A stretch of DNA of 5,188 bases from Bacteroidota bacterium (GTDB lineage Bacteria > Bacteroidota > Ignavibacteria > Ignavibacteriales > Ignavibacteriaceae). The notes under the pieces were generated by a model. The model was not told the origin of the DNA and ran no database searches. It worked only from the letters and a program-made list of their open reading frames with translations. Shown piece after piece: positions 1 through 5,188 of this stretch. Location: the NCBI GenBank assembly GCA_021790055.1, contig JAJYIL010000269.1:1-5188 (forward strand), written 5' to 3'. Position numbers and translations under genes: made by a program. Position 1 is the stretch's first letter. Each line of letters starts with the position of its first letter.

Positions 1-1
1 A

Positions 2-178
2 CTAAAATTTAATTTGCCTAAAGGCAAAGTTTCATCTTTAATGGGTATCCTTTCCTATCTGCAGACAAAATTTGATAATCTTCAAATAGAAATAAAAGCC
101 ACCGAAGGAAAACTCACCAAACAAGAATTTGAAGACAAAATCGAAGAAGCTTTCAGACAGATAGGTATAAAATTGTAA
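2..178 (+). CDS. C-terminal end of a large protein, possibly a DUF499-type ATPase (5' end outside window)
   Basis: The frame is open from base 2 to the TAA at 176-178 and gives 58 residues with no start needed, so this is the tail of a gene entering from the left. The visible part has a basic-hydrophobic segment (LPKGKVSSLMGILSYLQTKF), a short beta-like stretch (LQIEIKAT) and an acidic amphipathic helix (KQEFEDKIEEAFRQIGI) ending in KL. From memory, this order resembles the C-terminus of DUF499 proteins, large AAA+ ATPases found in restriction- and defence-like operons with methylases, helicases and nucleases. No catalytic motif is in view, so this is a suggestion only. The next gene starts 46 bp downstream on the same strand with no terminator-like hairpin between, so co-transcription is likely. 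That the frame is coding is fairly sure; the family is not. Confidence 0.6.
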   Translation, partial: LKFNLPKGKVSSLMGILSYLQTKFDNLQIEIKATEGKLTKQEFEDKIEEAFRQIGIKL

Positions 179-224
179 TGTAAAAATTCACTGCTTATAG
201 GTTTATTATAAATCAAGTTATAAA

Positions 225-2654
225 ATGGAAATATCTCCATACTCAATATATGTTGAACATCGACCGTTTCGAATTGCATTTTTGATCTCTCCTGCAGATA
301 ATCAAAATTGGATAGACAAAATAATCGAATATAATCGTAGTAAATGGGGTGGGCAATATAATCCTATTATTTTTACTGATGGAAAATCAATTCAAGAAAA
401 TTGGTGGAATTTCCTACGTAAGTATGATCCGGATATTATTGTTTCTACTCTAGCACTTGATGATGAACTTTTAAAGCAAATTCATATTTTTCTCTCACCG
501 CTTAAATTAGAAATACTCAAGCAGGACTCTCACCATATTCATTTATCTGAAGAGCCTATTTCAATTCGTCCAAATATCAAAAACATTAGTGCTCTGCGGA
601 AAGGTTCTTTTATTGATGAAACAAGTTTTGTTATTTTTGAGGTCGTTAGGGAAACACCCGATATTATAAAAAGATTTTTGAAAATAAATTTCGGTTCATT
701 CAATAGCAGTGAAATAAACTATTTATTTTTGAAAGACCCTAGGAAAAAAATTTATACTATTAAAGATTCTAATTCCCTTAATGCTGCACTCAATGATTTA
801 GGGACTTCATATATTAATGTGGTTTTCCCTAATCAAATTTGTACCTTGCCAAATACACTTAAAAAAATCGAGAGTTTAGAAGATGCCACTTTTCAAGTAA
901 TTATTGGCGATGGTAATGATTCGATAACACATTTTTGGAATAGAACAATTTTTTTATCTAACTGGTCTTTTATCCGCCCTTTTCAAATTTGTGTTCCTAA
1001 AGAACTTATTGAGAATAACGAAATAAATCAAGGTCTCAGTAAATTTATCTCACATTATGCCGTTATACCTGGAAAGAATTACAATTGCGTTAACTTTATT
1101 TCATTTTCGTCAACTAAAGAACAATTAGAAATTATTACTAATACTTTCAAAAAAACTATTCCATATTCATTGTCTTCAATTTGTTTTAACGCACCGCAGA
1201 TTCCTAGCTTTCGAGATGAGTGGTCTTTCTTTTTTCTTAAAAGAGATCTTGAATTATACCGAGCTCACTCTGAAACGGAATACTTAGTACTACCTGAACC
1301 CGAAGTTGAATTATGCGGTTTAGCAGGCGAACATTGGTTTGCTGATCTCTATATACAATTTAAGCCGGAACGATTTAAGTCATATAGTGGAAAAGAATTT
1401 TGGTGGCAATTGCCGAAGAGACAATTAAAGCTTTATCCTTTCTTTAATAAACCTGTTCGCATAAATAAATACAATTCCTTTAGTGTACTTATTGGCAGAA
1501 AAACAGATGTAAATAATGATGCAAATACTTTAATTATAAAAATTCCTTATCGTGATGAAAGCATCTTTTATGATTTTATTTGTGGAGAAAGCTATTCATG
1601 TATTTCCTCTGATCCCAAAGATAGGTCTTCATCAATACCATACAATTATTTTCAATCTTCAGATAAAGGCATGTACCTATCTGGGATACTAAGCTTATTC
1701 CCTGATTTATTTCAAGCCAGTCATTGGCTGCAAAAAAGACTGTGGAGAAATATTTTCGATAAGTTGTCAAATAAGAATCGTCAAAGTGAAGAGAAGGAAA
1801 AGGAAACAGTCCGCAATACACTTAAAAAACACATCGCAAATGGTTATGATTTTACAAAATCTGAAAATCTAAATTGGATAACCGAGAAAGTATTTATTCT
1901 TGCAAAAAATTATTCTAAAAAAGATGTTGAAATACGTATTGATGATTTTCTAAATGAACAAAAAAAAGAATTTAGTGACTATAGTAAATTGGAACTAACA
2001 AAAATTGAATTAACCGAAGAACATAAAAATATATTAAAAGATGATATTTCAGATTTGATTGATATGAACATTTTATTTGTCGGTATTAAGCCAAGATGTC
2101 CTCATTGCGGTTATAGATTTTGGTATCTTATTGACGAAGCAAAGCAACACATAATTTGTAAAGGTTGCGGTTTTAATTTTGCGCTCTCTTCTTCGGAAAA
2201 TTGGTATTTTAAACTTAATACTTTGGTTAGCACTGCATTTTCTGAGCATGGTGTTATACCTGTTCTAATTACTCTTGGTCAATTATTATCCGATTCCAGA
2301 ACATCATTTATCTTTATCCCAAACATTAATTTATATAAAAGTTCAATTGTTGATAAGCTACCACCTAATGACGGAGAACTTGACATAATTTGTATTCAAG
2401 ACGGAAAGTTTATAATTGGGGAAGTTAAACAAAGTATAGGCTTATTCCGCGATTCCGATTTTAAAAAAATGAAGGAAATAGCTTTATTACTTAAGCCCGA
2501 TAAAGTTATTTTCTCTTCCCTCAATAAAGCTAGTGAAGTAACTGATTTTGTTAAAGATAAAATAAGTGAGCTTCAAAATGAACTTTCTCATCTCGAAATT
2601 ATAGTTGAATGGTATCAAATTTATGAATATGTTTTTGATCCGTCCCCGTCCTAA
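225..2654 (+). CDS. Uncharacterised 809-residue protein with zinc ribbon and C-terminal PD-(D/E)XK-like nuclease domain
   Basis: I do not recognise a named family for the whole protein. An N-terminal region (about residues 14-80) has a conserved-looking core, WGGQYNPIIF at 41-50 and DPDIIVS at 68-74. The middle is long, with an aromatic-rich patch near 392-400 (FWWQLPKRQ) and a charged, helical stretch near 515-540. A treble-clef or ribbon-type zinc site follows, C625-x2-C628 and C645-x2-C648. The last part looks like a PD-(D/E)XK nuclease: a possible helix Glu at E674, then D720 in GELDII and E733-V-K735 in GEVK, spaced D-x12-E-x-K, with a K/Q-rich continuation. This suggests a DNA- or RNA-cutting effector with a nucleic-acid-binding ribbon, probably cytoplasmic; I see no signal peptide or membrane segment. 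The ATG at 225 is the first start after the upstream stop; its leader is A/T-rich with no Shine-Dalgarno. Codons are strongly A/T-ending, more so than in the genes to the right. It probably belongs to the same operon as the partial gene upstream, perhaps a defence system. The coding call is certain, the nuclease assignment moderate. Confidence 0.85.
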   Translation: MEISPYSIYVEHRPFRIAFLISPADNQNWIDKIIEYNRSKWGGQYNPIIFTDGKSIQENWWNFLRKYDPDIIVSTLALDDELLKQIHIFLSPLKLEILKQDSHHIHLSEEPISIRPNIKNISALRKGSFIDETSFVIFEVVRETPDIIKRFLKINFGSFNSSEINYLFLKDPRKKIYTIKDSNSLNAALNDLGTSYINVVFPNQICTLPNTLKKIESLEDATFQVIIGDGNDSITHFWNRTIFLSNWSFIRPFQICVPKELIENNEINQGLSKFISHYAVIPGKNYNCVNFISFSSTKEQLEIITNTFKKTIPYSLSSICFNAPQIPSFRDEWSFFFLKRDLELYRAHSETEYLVLPEPEVELCGLAGEHWFADLYIQFKPERFKSYSGKEFWWQLPKRQLKLYPFFNKPVRINKYNSFSVLIGRKTDVNNDANTLIIKIPYRDESIFYDFICGESYSCISSDPKDRSSSIPYNYFQSSDKGMYLSGILSLFPDLFQASHWLQKRLWRNIFDKLSNKNRQSEEKEKETVRNTLKKHIANGYDFTKSENLNWITEKVFILAKNYSKKDVEIRIDDFLNEQKKEFSDYSKLELTKIELTEEHKNILKDDISDLIDMNILFVGIKPRCPHCGYRFWYLIDEAKQHIICKGCGFNFALSSSENWYFKLNTLVSTAFSEHGVIPVLITLGQLLSDSRTSFIFIPNINLYKSSIVDKLPPNDGELDIICIQDGKFIIGEVKQSIGLFRDSDFKKMKEIALLLKPDKVIFSSLNKASEVTDFVKDKISELQNELSHLEIIVEWYQIYEYVFDPSPS

Positions 2655-2668
2655 CAACATCATGTTGT
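2654..2668. other. Short perfect dyad just after the nuclease-like gene
   Basis: Seven-base arms ACAACAT and ATGTTGT flank a single C, starting at the last base of the stop codon. With such a small centre it can form only a short RNA hairpin, and no clear T-run follows directly, so it is a poor intrinsic terminator. It could be a protein-binding dyad or chance. The upstream operon probably ends near here because the sequence style changes downstream. Confidence 0.25.
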
Positions 2669-2704
2669 AATAAATTCTTAATGTTTTTGGTTATACTTTC
2701 TTCC

Positions 2705-2890
2705 TTCTACAGTGTTTCTATTTCCAACTTCCTTTTTCTTTCCCCCTCAAAAAAAATCGCTATGCAAAATCTCTCAAAAATATTTTCCCCCGTAGCACAG
2801 TTTATCAAACTGTGTCTCTCAGATAACAAAGGCAATATCAGTTCCACCCGCATATCTATGCTAATCATAGTCCTCTGGTTCCTCGCCGAC
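2705..2890 (+). repeat. Direct repeat, left copy (leader plus first half of holin-like gene)
   Basis: This segment matches 4582-4766. Both begin with TTCTACAGTGYTTCTA, pass through a pyrimidine-rich tract, end the leader with TCAAAAAAAAT and then start a gene with ATGCAAA. The coding part is conserved to the codon GAC (2888-2890), where similarity stops abruptly. Spacing between the two ATGs is 1876 bp. The leaders are 57 and 56 bases long and less well conserved than the coding parts, apart from their two ends. Confidence 0.85.
2796..2814. repeat. Inverted repeat inside holin-like coding sequence (left copy)
   Basis: Arms CACAGTTT (2796-2803) and AAACTGTG (2807-2814) flank ATC. The flanking G2795/T2815 pair could extend the stem only as a G-U wobble. 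It encodes part of AQFIKLC and is also present, one base pair longer, in the right copy. Confidence 0.7.
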
Positions 2891-2895
2891 TTTTA

Positions 2896-2933
2896 TCAGC
2901 CTCCGGCTCACCTGTGAGCCTCCTGCTCAAAAG
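2896..2933. repeat. Palindromic, tandem-like GC-rich insert interrupting the left holin copy
   Basis: Two 13-base units, AGCCTCCGGCTCA (2898-2910) and AGCCTCCTGCTCA (2917-2929), differ at one base and are 19 bases apart. Between and across them lies a perfect inverted repeat, GGCTCAC (2905-2911) and GTGAGCC (2914-2920), around CT. The segment sits exactly where the two holin copies stop matching and supplies the TGA that ends the left reading frame. It resembles a small REP-like palindrome, but whether it recurs elsewhere in the genome cannot be seen here. Confidence 0.6.
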
Positions 2934-2962
2934 CCTTCCAAAAATTCCCCGAATCCGGTTAG

Positions 2963-3061
2963 TAAAAATATAATGTATCTCTTTCGTTTTATCGGAATCA
3001 AATTCCTTTATTCTTTATATTTACAAACAGAATTATTGTATATCTTAAATCTTAGATTTAA
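2963..3061. other. AT-rich gap before the AlbA-type gene; weak promoter candidate
   Basis: This 99-base stretch has no credible gene. It contains TATAAT at 2969-2974, 88 bases before the TTG start, but no clear -35 element at the usual distance, so a promoter is only possible. A small dyad, GGAAT-CAA-ATTCC, lies at 2994-3006. Confidence 0.2.
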
Positions 3062-4381
3062 TTGAAAATAATAGAATCCGAATCCATAGAAACTAAAAAA
3101 TCTATCGCTCAATTAAGAGAGTCATTAAAATCTATTTCCGCCATTCTTAACAAACATCAAAAAGGTACTCTCTATTTCGGCATCGATCCCAAAGGCATTC
3201 CCGTTAAAAACCTTCACTCTGAAAAAACACTTAGGGATATTTCACAAATTATTTCCGATAACATTGAACCGAAAATTTATCCGTCTATTTCCTTAATCCG
3301 ATACAACAAAGTTGATGTTATCAAAATTGCTTTCGAAGGCAATCAAATACCCTATGCAGCTGAAGGTAGATACTATATCCGTGTAGCAGATGAAGACAAA
3401 CAAATGTCCTCAGAAGAATTAAAGAAATTTATTTTAAACAATAAAGACCAGCGTTGGGATAGTTCGCCCAATCCCTCAGCAGCCTTAAAAGATATCGATT
3501 CAAAAAAAGTATAAGACTTTTGTAAGATAGCCGTCATTAAGTTTACAAACCTTTCTGATGTTCTTGAATCATTAAATATTTATAAAAACGGTCGTCTGTT
3601 AAACGCAGCCATTGCTCTGTTTGCAAAAAGTCCTAATAAATATTTCCCTAATATTTTCTTAAGCTGTGCTGTTTTTGCAACCGATACTGCATCCACAATT
3701 ATTGATCAGAAAAATTTCAATGGTGATTTACTTTTCCTAATGGAAGAAGCTGAAAAATATATTCTGCAAAACATTCACATTGGCATGACGGTGGACGGTC
3801 TCTATCGTAATGATGTCCCTGAAATAAACAAAGAAGCTCTGCGCGAAGCCATTATCAATGCCTTCCTTCATCGCGATTATTACGACCCCGATTTTGTCTC
3901 TATAAGTATCTTCAAAGATAGAGTTGAAATTAAAAATCCCGGTAGTATTTTCGGCGGTCTCACAATCTCCGACATTACATCGCGCAATATTTCAAAACGT
4001 AGAAATGAAGTACTTGCAGACTTATTTAATCGTGCCCATCTTGGCGAAAGAAAGGGAAGAGGTATTGCCCTCATACAAGAAAAAGAACCCGACACAGAAT
4101 TCGCTTGGGTGGCGGGCATTTTTATTACAACATTCAATAGAAAAATTAAATCTGCACGTCAGAAGAATTTATACCCTCAATTAAATGAGGGTATAAATGA
4201 GGGTTTAAAATCTCTATTAGATTTTATAGCAAACAATCCTGGCTTTAATGCTATAACATTATCTCAAAAACTTAAAACACCTTTATCAACGCTTGAAAGA
4301 AGGCTTAACGCACTTAAAAAGAAAAATTTAATAATATATAAAGGCTCAAGAAAAATCGGCGGTTATCATATAAAGCCCTAA
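3062..4381 (+). pseudogene. AlbA_2 (Schlafen-like) / HATPase_c_4 / winged-helix ATP-binding protein, interrupted by one in-frame stop
   Basis: One frame runs from TTG at 3062 to TAA at 4381, 440 codons, broken only by a TAA at 3512-3514. Before it lies the AlbA_2 domain (residues 1-150): ESxxxETKKS near the start, ISAILNKH, LYFGID, a DISQIISDNIEPKIYP stretch and YIRVADEDKQMS. After it comes the usual GRLLNAAIALF linker, then an HATPase_c_4 ATP-binding fold with an N-box (ALREAIINAFLHRDY), VEIKNPGSIFGG and GERKGRGIALI. A linker with an INEG repeat leads to a C-terminal winged helix (ITLSQKLKTPLSTLERRLNALKK). Family members are usually about this length, so only one substitution (a sense codon such as CAA, GAA or AAA to TAA) separates this from an intact gene. 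The family includes predicted transcriptional regulators and defence-linked ATP-binding proteins; its exact role here is unknown. The TTG directly follows an in-frame TAA and lacks a Shine-Dalgarno, yet the family's N-terminal motif begins right there, so the N-terminus seems complete. A separate 213-residue product from ATG 3740 is possible but has no ribosome site. Confidence 0.8.
4167..4198. repeat. 13-bp inverted repeat in the linker of the ATP-binding gene
   Basis: Arms ATTTATACCCTCA (4167-4179) and TGAGGGTATAAAT (4186-4198) are perfectly complementary around AATTAA. It lies between the ATPase domain and the winged helix, encoding roughly LYPQLNEGIN, and overlaps the first unit of a 12-base tandem repeat (TGAGGGTATAAA, TGAGGGTTTAAA) at 4186-4209 that encodes the NEGI/NEGL repeat. 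It could form a strong mRNA hairpin within the coding region. Confidence 0.75.
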
Positions 4382-4409
4382 ATATATTAACGCTTGCTTC
4401 ATTTACTAA

Positions 4410-4475
4410 TTTAATCCCCCATTTATTCCCCCAAAATGTGAGGGTTTAAATGAGGGTATAATTGGGAGTATAAAA
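4410..4475. repeat. 12-bp repeat array in inverted halves, related to the ATP-binding gene's linker
   Basis: Three successive units, TGAGGGTTTAAA, TGAGGGTATAAT and TGGGAGTATAAA, occupy 4439-4474. They match the 12-base units at 4186-4209 inside the preceding gene. The preceding C-rich bases (about 4411-4433) are an imperfect reverse complement of the same units, so the whole can fold into a long imperfect hairpin. One plus-strand frame reads EGLNEGIIGSIKF, like the gene's NEGINEGLKSLL, so it may be a relic of a second such linker. A terminator role is possible but no clean T-run directly follows. Confidence 0.55.
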
Positions 4476-4511
4476 TTTCTTCTTCTATTTTTCCAATTAA
4501 ACCATTCGTAG

Positions 4512-4531
4512 GAATTTGATTCATCAAATTC
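4512..4531. repeat. Small palindrome, 9-bp arms
   Basis: Arms GAATTTGAT (4512-4520) and ATCAAATTC (4523-4531) flank TC. A shorter dyad sharing ATCAAATTC lies at 2994-3006. The arm length and tiny loop resemble the other palindromes in this window. It may be a dispersed palindromic element, an operator or chance. Confidence 0.5.
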
Positions 4532-4581
4532 TTTTTGTATCGCCATTCAAAAATAATAAATATACCTCCGTCCTTCACAAA

Positions 4582-4766
4582 TTCTACAGTGCTTCTAATA
4601 TTCCTTTCCTTCTTTTTAGCTTTCAAAAAAAATTACCATGCAAACTCTTAAAAATATTATTTCCTTCGTAGCACAGTTTATCAAACTGTGCCTTTCCGAC
4701 AACAAAGGAAACATCAGCTCCACCCGCATATCCATGCTTATCATAGTCCTTTGGTTCCTCGCCGAC
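4582..4766 (+). repeat. Direct repeat, right copy (leader plus first half of holin-like gene)
   Basis: This is the partner of 2705-2890. The leader keeps TTCTACAGTGYTTCTA at its left end and TCAAAAAAAAT near the start codon, with a pyrimidine-rich centre of different sequence. The conserved leader ends suggest a shared expression signal, but I cannot point to a standard promoter in it. Confidence 0.85.
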
Positions 4767-4895
4767 TGGCTAATGGAATTCCACTCCAAAGGCATCTACA
4801 CCCTCACCTGGGAAAAACTAACACTTCTAACCTCCGCTTTCGGCTTAAAAGCCGTTCAGAACTTTTCAGAGAACAAATCCGGAAATGATCAATGA
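4638..4895 (+). CDS. Small holin-like phage membrane protein
   Basis: This 85-residue protein sits directly before an endolysin, the classic place for a phage holin, which opens the inner membrane to time lysis. Residues 1-20 form an amphipathic start with a SDNKGNISSTR loop (20-30). A clear membrane segment runs from about 32 to 46 (SMLIIVLWFLADWLM), and a second, weaker hydrophobic stretch from about 61 to 74 (LTLLTSAFGLKAVQ) precedes a charged tail. The pattern of a short SS-R motif, one strong membrane helix and a terminal 'KAVQ..E' is common in small phage holin-like proteins, though I cannot name the family. The ATG is supported by the conserved start in the decayed copy at 2762. The leader has an A8 tract and no Shine-Dalgarno. 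The stop TGA overlaps the endolysin start as ATGA, implying coupled translation. Other small phage membrane proteins remain possible. Confidence 0.75.
   Translation: MQTLKNIISFVAQFIKLCLSDNKGNISSTRISMLIIVLWFLADWLMEFHSKGIYTLTWEKLTLLTSAFGLKAVQNFSENKSGNDQ
4671..4691. repeat. 9-bp inverted repeat inside the holin-like gene (right copy)
   Basis: Arms GCACAGTTT (4671-4679) and AAACTGTGC (4683-4691) flank ATC and encode AQFIKLC. The stem lies about 30 bases after the start codon, where an mRNA hairpin could influence early elongation. The left copy keeps an 8-bp version. Confidence 0.7.
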
Positions 4896-5188
4896 AACCG
4901 GATTTTATATCAGCATTAAACAAAGCTCTTTCATCTGAAGGATTCATTAGCAACAACACATTTGATAAAGGCGGCTTCACCTACAAAGGCATTTCCCGGA
5001 TAAAGCATCCTGCCTGGCCAGGCTGGGAAATAATAGACACCTCCGTTGCTACCGCCACCGCCTCCGGCTCCACCGCCGCCGTTACCAGCAAATTAAAAAA
5101 TAATGACCAGCTTAACCAGCTTGTCGAAGAATTTTATCGCTCCGAATTCTGGAACCAAATCCAAGGGGAACTTCTTCCATCCCAGCTC
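4892..5188 (+). CDS. Phage endolysin, glycoside hydrolase family 108 type (3' end outside window)
   Basis: The first 99 codons are visible and the frame runs off the right edge. The N-terminus has the family 108 pattern: a helix followed by E16-G-F (usually EGGY; the Glu is the expected catalytic acid), then D25-K-G-G28-x-T30 and G33-I34, matching the usual DxGGxTxxGI. Near residues 78-97, EEFYRSEFWNQIQGELLP matches the family's 'iY...YW..i.gd.lP' segment. Such enzymes cleave peptidoglycan glycan strands to release phage. No signal peptide is seen, as expected for a holin-dependent lysin. The second Gly of EGGY is Phe here, a mild departure. The start ATG overlaps the holin-like gene's stop (ATGA), so translation is probably coupled. 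Residues 49-66 are an Ala/Thr/Ser/Gly-rich insert encoded by a local GC-rich patch (5041-5090), unlike the rest of the window. Confidence 0.8.
   Translation, partial: MKPDFISALNKALSSEGFISNNTFDKGGFTYKGISRIKHPAWPGWEIIDTSVATATASGSTAAVTSKLKNNDQLNQLVEEFYRSEFWNQIQGELLPSQL

Larger units (their letters stand above)
2762..2962 (+). pseudogene. Decayed holin-like membrane protein gene (left copy)
   Basis: The ATG at 2762 is chosen because it aligns exactly with the start of the intact copy at 4638; an earlier in-frame ATG at 2681 adds 27 unmatched residues. Residues 11-43 (VAQFIKLC to WFLAD) are identical to the intact copy and include the first membrane segment. After D43 the sequence is foreign: codons at 2891-2926 replace about 26 codons of the intact gene and contain a TGA at 2915-2917. 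In the same frame, 2927-2962 then reads SKAFQKFPESG and a TAG, clearly related to LKAVQNFSENKSG at the end of the intact copy. So both ends of the old gene survive and the centre, including the second hydrophobic segment, has been swapped for a palindromic insert. A 51-residue truncated product is possible but unlikely to form holes. No endolysin follows this copy. Confidence 0.75.
4382..4581. other. Intergenic stretch with repeats, no convincing gene
   Basis: Between the ATP-binding gene and the right holin leader there is no convincing gene. It holds C-rich units (CCCCCATTTATTCCCCC, 4416-4432), G-rich 12-base units (4439-4474) and a 9-bp dyad at 4512-4531. A 67-codon minus-strand frame at 4423-4626 starts with TTG, reads through these repeats and into the holin leader, and shows no recognisable domain. 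Confidence 0.5.

Noticed and set aside
2681..2761. Longer N-terminus of the left holin copy starting at ATG 2681
   Set aside because: The extra 27 residues translate the pyrimidine-rich leader, have no counterpart in the intact copy and lie before the conserved ATG.
2899..2909. 11-base match GCCTCCGGCTC between the left holin insert and the endolysin (5060-5070)
   Set aside because: It could hint at a junction with endolysin sequence, but the match is short, lies in a GC-rich Ala/Thr/Ser/Gly-coding patch and does not extend on either side.
2973..3065. 30-codon frame starting at ATG 2973
   Set aside because: It is composed of AT-rich leader sequence, overlaps the TTG start of the next gene and shows no recognisable pattern.
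3502..3514. A7G run just before the TAA as a programmed frameshift site
   Set aside because: The sequence after the stop continues in the original frame, so a single -1 or +1 shift would lose the downstream domain rather than reach it.
3880..4184. Frames on both strands within the HATPase region (3880-4137 minus, 3924-4184 plus)
   Set aside because: They overlap the well-supported ATP-binding domain in the main frame and have no motifs of their own.
4423..4626. Minus-strand 67-codon frame
   Set aside because: It starts with TTG, has no recognisable domain, reads through the repeat array and into the conserved holin leader; probably fortuitous.
4688..4888. Plus-strand 66-codon frame inside the holin-like gene
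   Set aside because: It lies wholly within the holin-like gene in another frame, is rich in His/Arg/Pro as expected from a shifted reading, and is not needed to explain conservation, which follows the holin frame.
1..5188. CRISPR array, tRNA or rRNA gene
   Set aside because: No regularly spaced repeats with unique spacers, and no cloverleaf or conserved rRNA segment was seen on either strand.

Overview
The window looks like an accessory, phage-associated region of an AT-rich bacterial genome. No start codon here has a convincing Shine-Dalgarno sequence: the 809-codon gene, the holin-like genes and the TTG-started gene are preceded only by A- or T-rich leaders. This fits Bacteroidota or a related phylum, but the taxonomic guess is weak and rests only on composition and leader style.

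Layout, left to right, all on the + strand. (1) Positions 2-178: the last 58 codons of a larger gene that starts outside the window. Its tail resembles what I recall of large DUF499-type AAA+ ATPases. (2) Positions 225-2654: an 809-residue protein that I cannot assign to a named family. It has a CxxC/CxxC zinc ribbon followed by a plausible PD-(D/E)XK nuclease core at the C-terminus. Together, (1) and (2) look like the end of a defence or restriction-type operon. (3) Positions 2705-2962: a decayed first copy of a phage holin-like gene with its leader. Its second half has been replaced by a short palindromic, GC-rich insert carrying an in-frame stop. (4) Positions 3062-4381: an AlbA_2 (Schlafen-like) / HATPase_c_4 / winged-helix protein gene that is complete except for a single in-frame TAA. 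(5) Positions 4382-4581: an intergenic stretch with 12-bp repeats matching the linker of gene (4), and small palindromes. (6) Positions 4582-4895: the intact second copy of the holin-like gene with its leader. It overlaps by ATGA (7) a GH108-family endolysin, which runs off the right edge.

The right end is therefore a phage lysis cassette (holin plus endolysin). The stretch to its left reads as cargo (defence-like module), holin remnant, cargo (AlbA-type gene), working holin, endolysin. The two holin copies lie 1876 bp apart and bracket the broken AlbA gene. Over their best-conserved 33 codons they differ at ten positions, all synonymous. They are therefore old diverged homologues kept under protein-level selection, not a recent duplication. 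The most interesting items are the uncharacterised zinc-ribbon/nuclease protein with its ATPase-like neighbour, and the duplicated holin with the gene trapped between the copies.
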